From NCBI GenBank assembly GCA_047975265.1, contig JBKEDE010000023.1, forward strand, positions 30,214 through 94,213: DNA of 64,000 nt. Reading direction: 5' to 3'. The translations under genes and the position numbers were made by a program. Every line of letters starts with the position of its first letter. Within the stretch, counting starts at the first letter, position 1. The stretch comes from UJ101 sp047975265. Lineage in GTDB: Bacteria; Bacteroidota; Bacteroidia; Flavobacteriales; UJ101. A model generated the notes under the pieces. It ran no database searches, was not told the origin of the DNA, and saw only the letters and a program-made list of their open reading frames with translations. This document shows positions 63,975 to 64,000 of this stretch, piece after piece.

Positions 63975-64000
63975 ATGAACAATCTGATTGAAAATTACGA
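63975..64000 (+). CDS. Start of a truncated gene at the right edge
   Basis: ATG at 63975 opens MNNLIENY and runs off the end; only eight complete codons are seen. No exact -7 box is found in the 60 bases upstream. Identity unknown. Confidence 0.3.

Noticed and set aside
1..64000. CRISPR array or cas genes
   Set aside because: No regularly spaced direct repeat of 25-40 bp with spacers was seen; the only tandem array is the 43-bp repeat without spacers, and no Cas motif occurs.
1..64000. Prophage or integrase-type genomic island at the two tRNA-Leu genes
   Set aside because: No integrase, no phage structural genes and no direct repeat of the tRNA 3' end were found near 8885 or 35082.

Overview
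The window is about 64 kb of a low-GC (roughly one third G+C) member of the Bacteroidota, class Flavobacteriia. The evidence is the gene set: a PorW/SprE-like lipoprotein of gliding and type IX secretion, a Porin_10-type outer-membrane protein, an OmpA with thrombospondin type-3 repeats, DUF4271/DUF4296/DUF1599/BT_3928-type proteins, a GH3-type amide synthetase and an extended IleRS. Start regions lack Shine-Dalgarno motifs, and Bacteroidota-type -7 boxes (TAnnTTTG) sit just upstream of many start codons. Genus and species cannot be fixed from sequence alone.

Layout. 0-6 kb: the start of a YegP-type gene, glycyl-tRNA synthetase, a TPR protein and gyrA on the minus strand. 5.8-6.2 kb: a gene-free stretch with a promoter-to-terminator unit that looks like a small RNA. 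6.2-17.3 kb: clpC, tRNA-Leu(GAG), cinA, a SulP transporter, and the tightly packed ileS-dksA/traR-lspA operon. 17.3-18.5 kb: a decayed ISAs1-type insertion sequence with recognisable ends, enclosing the tail of an unrelated, RHS-toxin-like gene on the other strand. 18.5-27.6 kb: a DUF6909/GH3 overlapping pair, an M23 peptidase, PorW/SprE, bactofilin, upp, an rRNA methyltransferase and a PAP2 phosphatase.

27.7-31.4 kb is an accessory island: a frameshifted lipoprotein gene, a BNR-like lipoprotein, a small unknown protein, an Imm26-like immunity protein, an orphan RHS core fragment and two small membrane proteins. 31.4-61.3 kb is mostly housekeeping: lpdA, porin, tRNA-Leu(CAA), an OsmC protein, dolichol-phosphate-mannose-type synthase, hemD, plsC, two M1 peptidases, rnhA, a patatin-Omp85 protein, dprA, coaX, the feoA-feoB-small Cys-rich protein operon, rseP, ompA, smpB, folP and a YitT protein. 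61.3-64 kb is accessory again: a 43-bp tandem repeat, a small hypothetical gene, a lipoprotein next to a toxin-tail-like fragment, and a second lipoprotein gene frameshifted in a T9 run.

No complete new defence or metabolic system is visible. The least ordinary content is the scattered debris of a polymorphic-toxin (RHS) repertoire at three sites: toxin tails without toxins, immunity-like genes without toxins, and homopolymer frameshifts in lipoproteins. Other points are a candidate small RNA before clpC, a roughly 75-residue insertion in the IleRS editing domain, a short element with inverted ends (35930-36090) and the one-base-overlapping GH3/DUF6909 pair. Statements about families come from general knowledge of sequence motifs; no database search was run.
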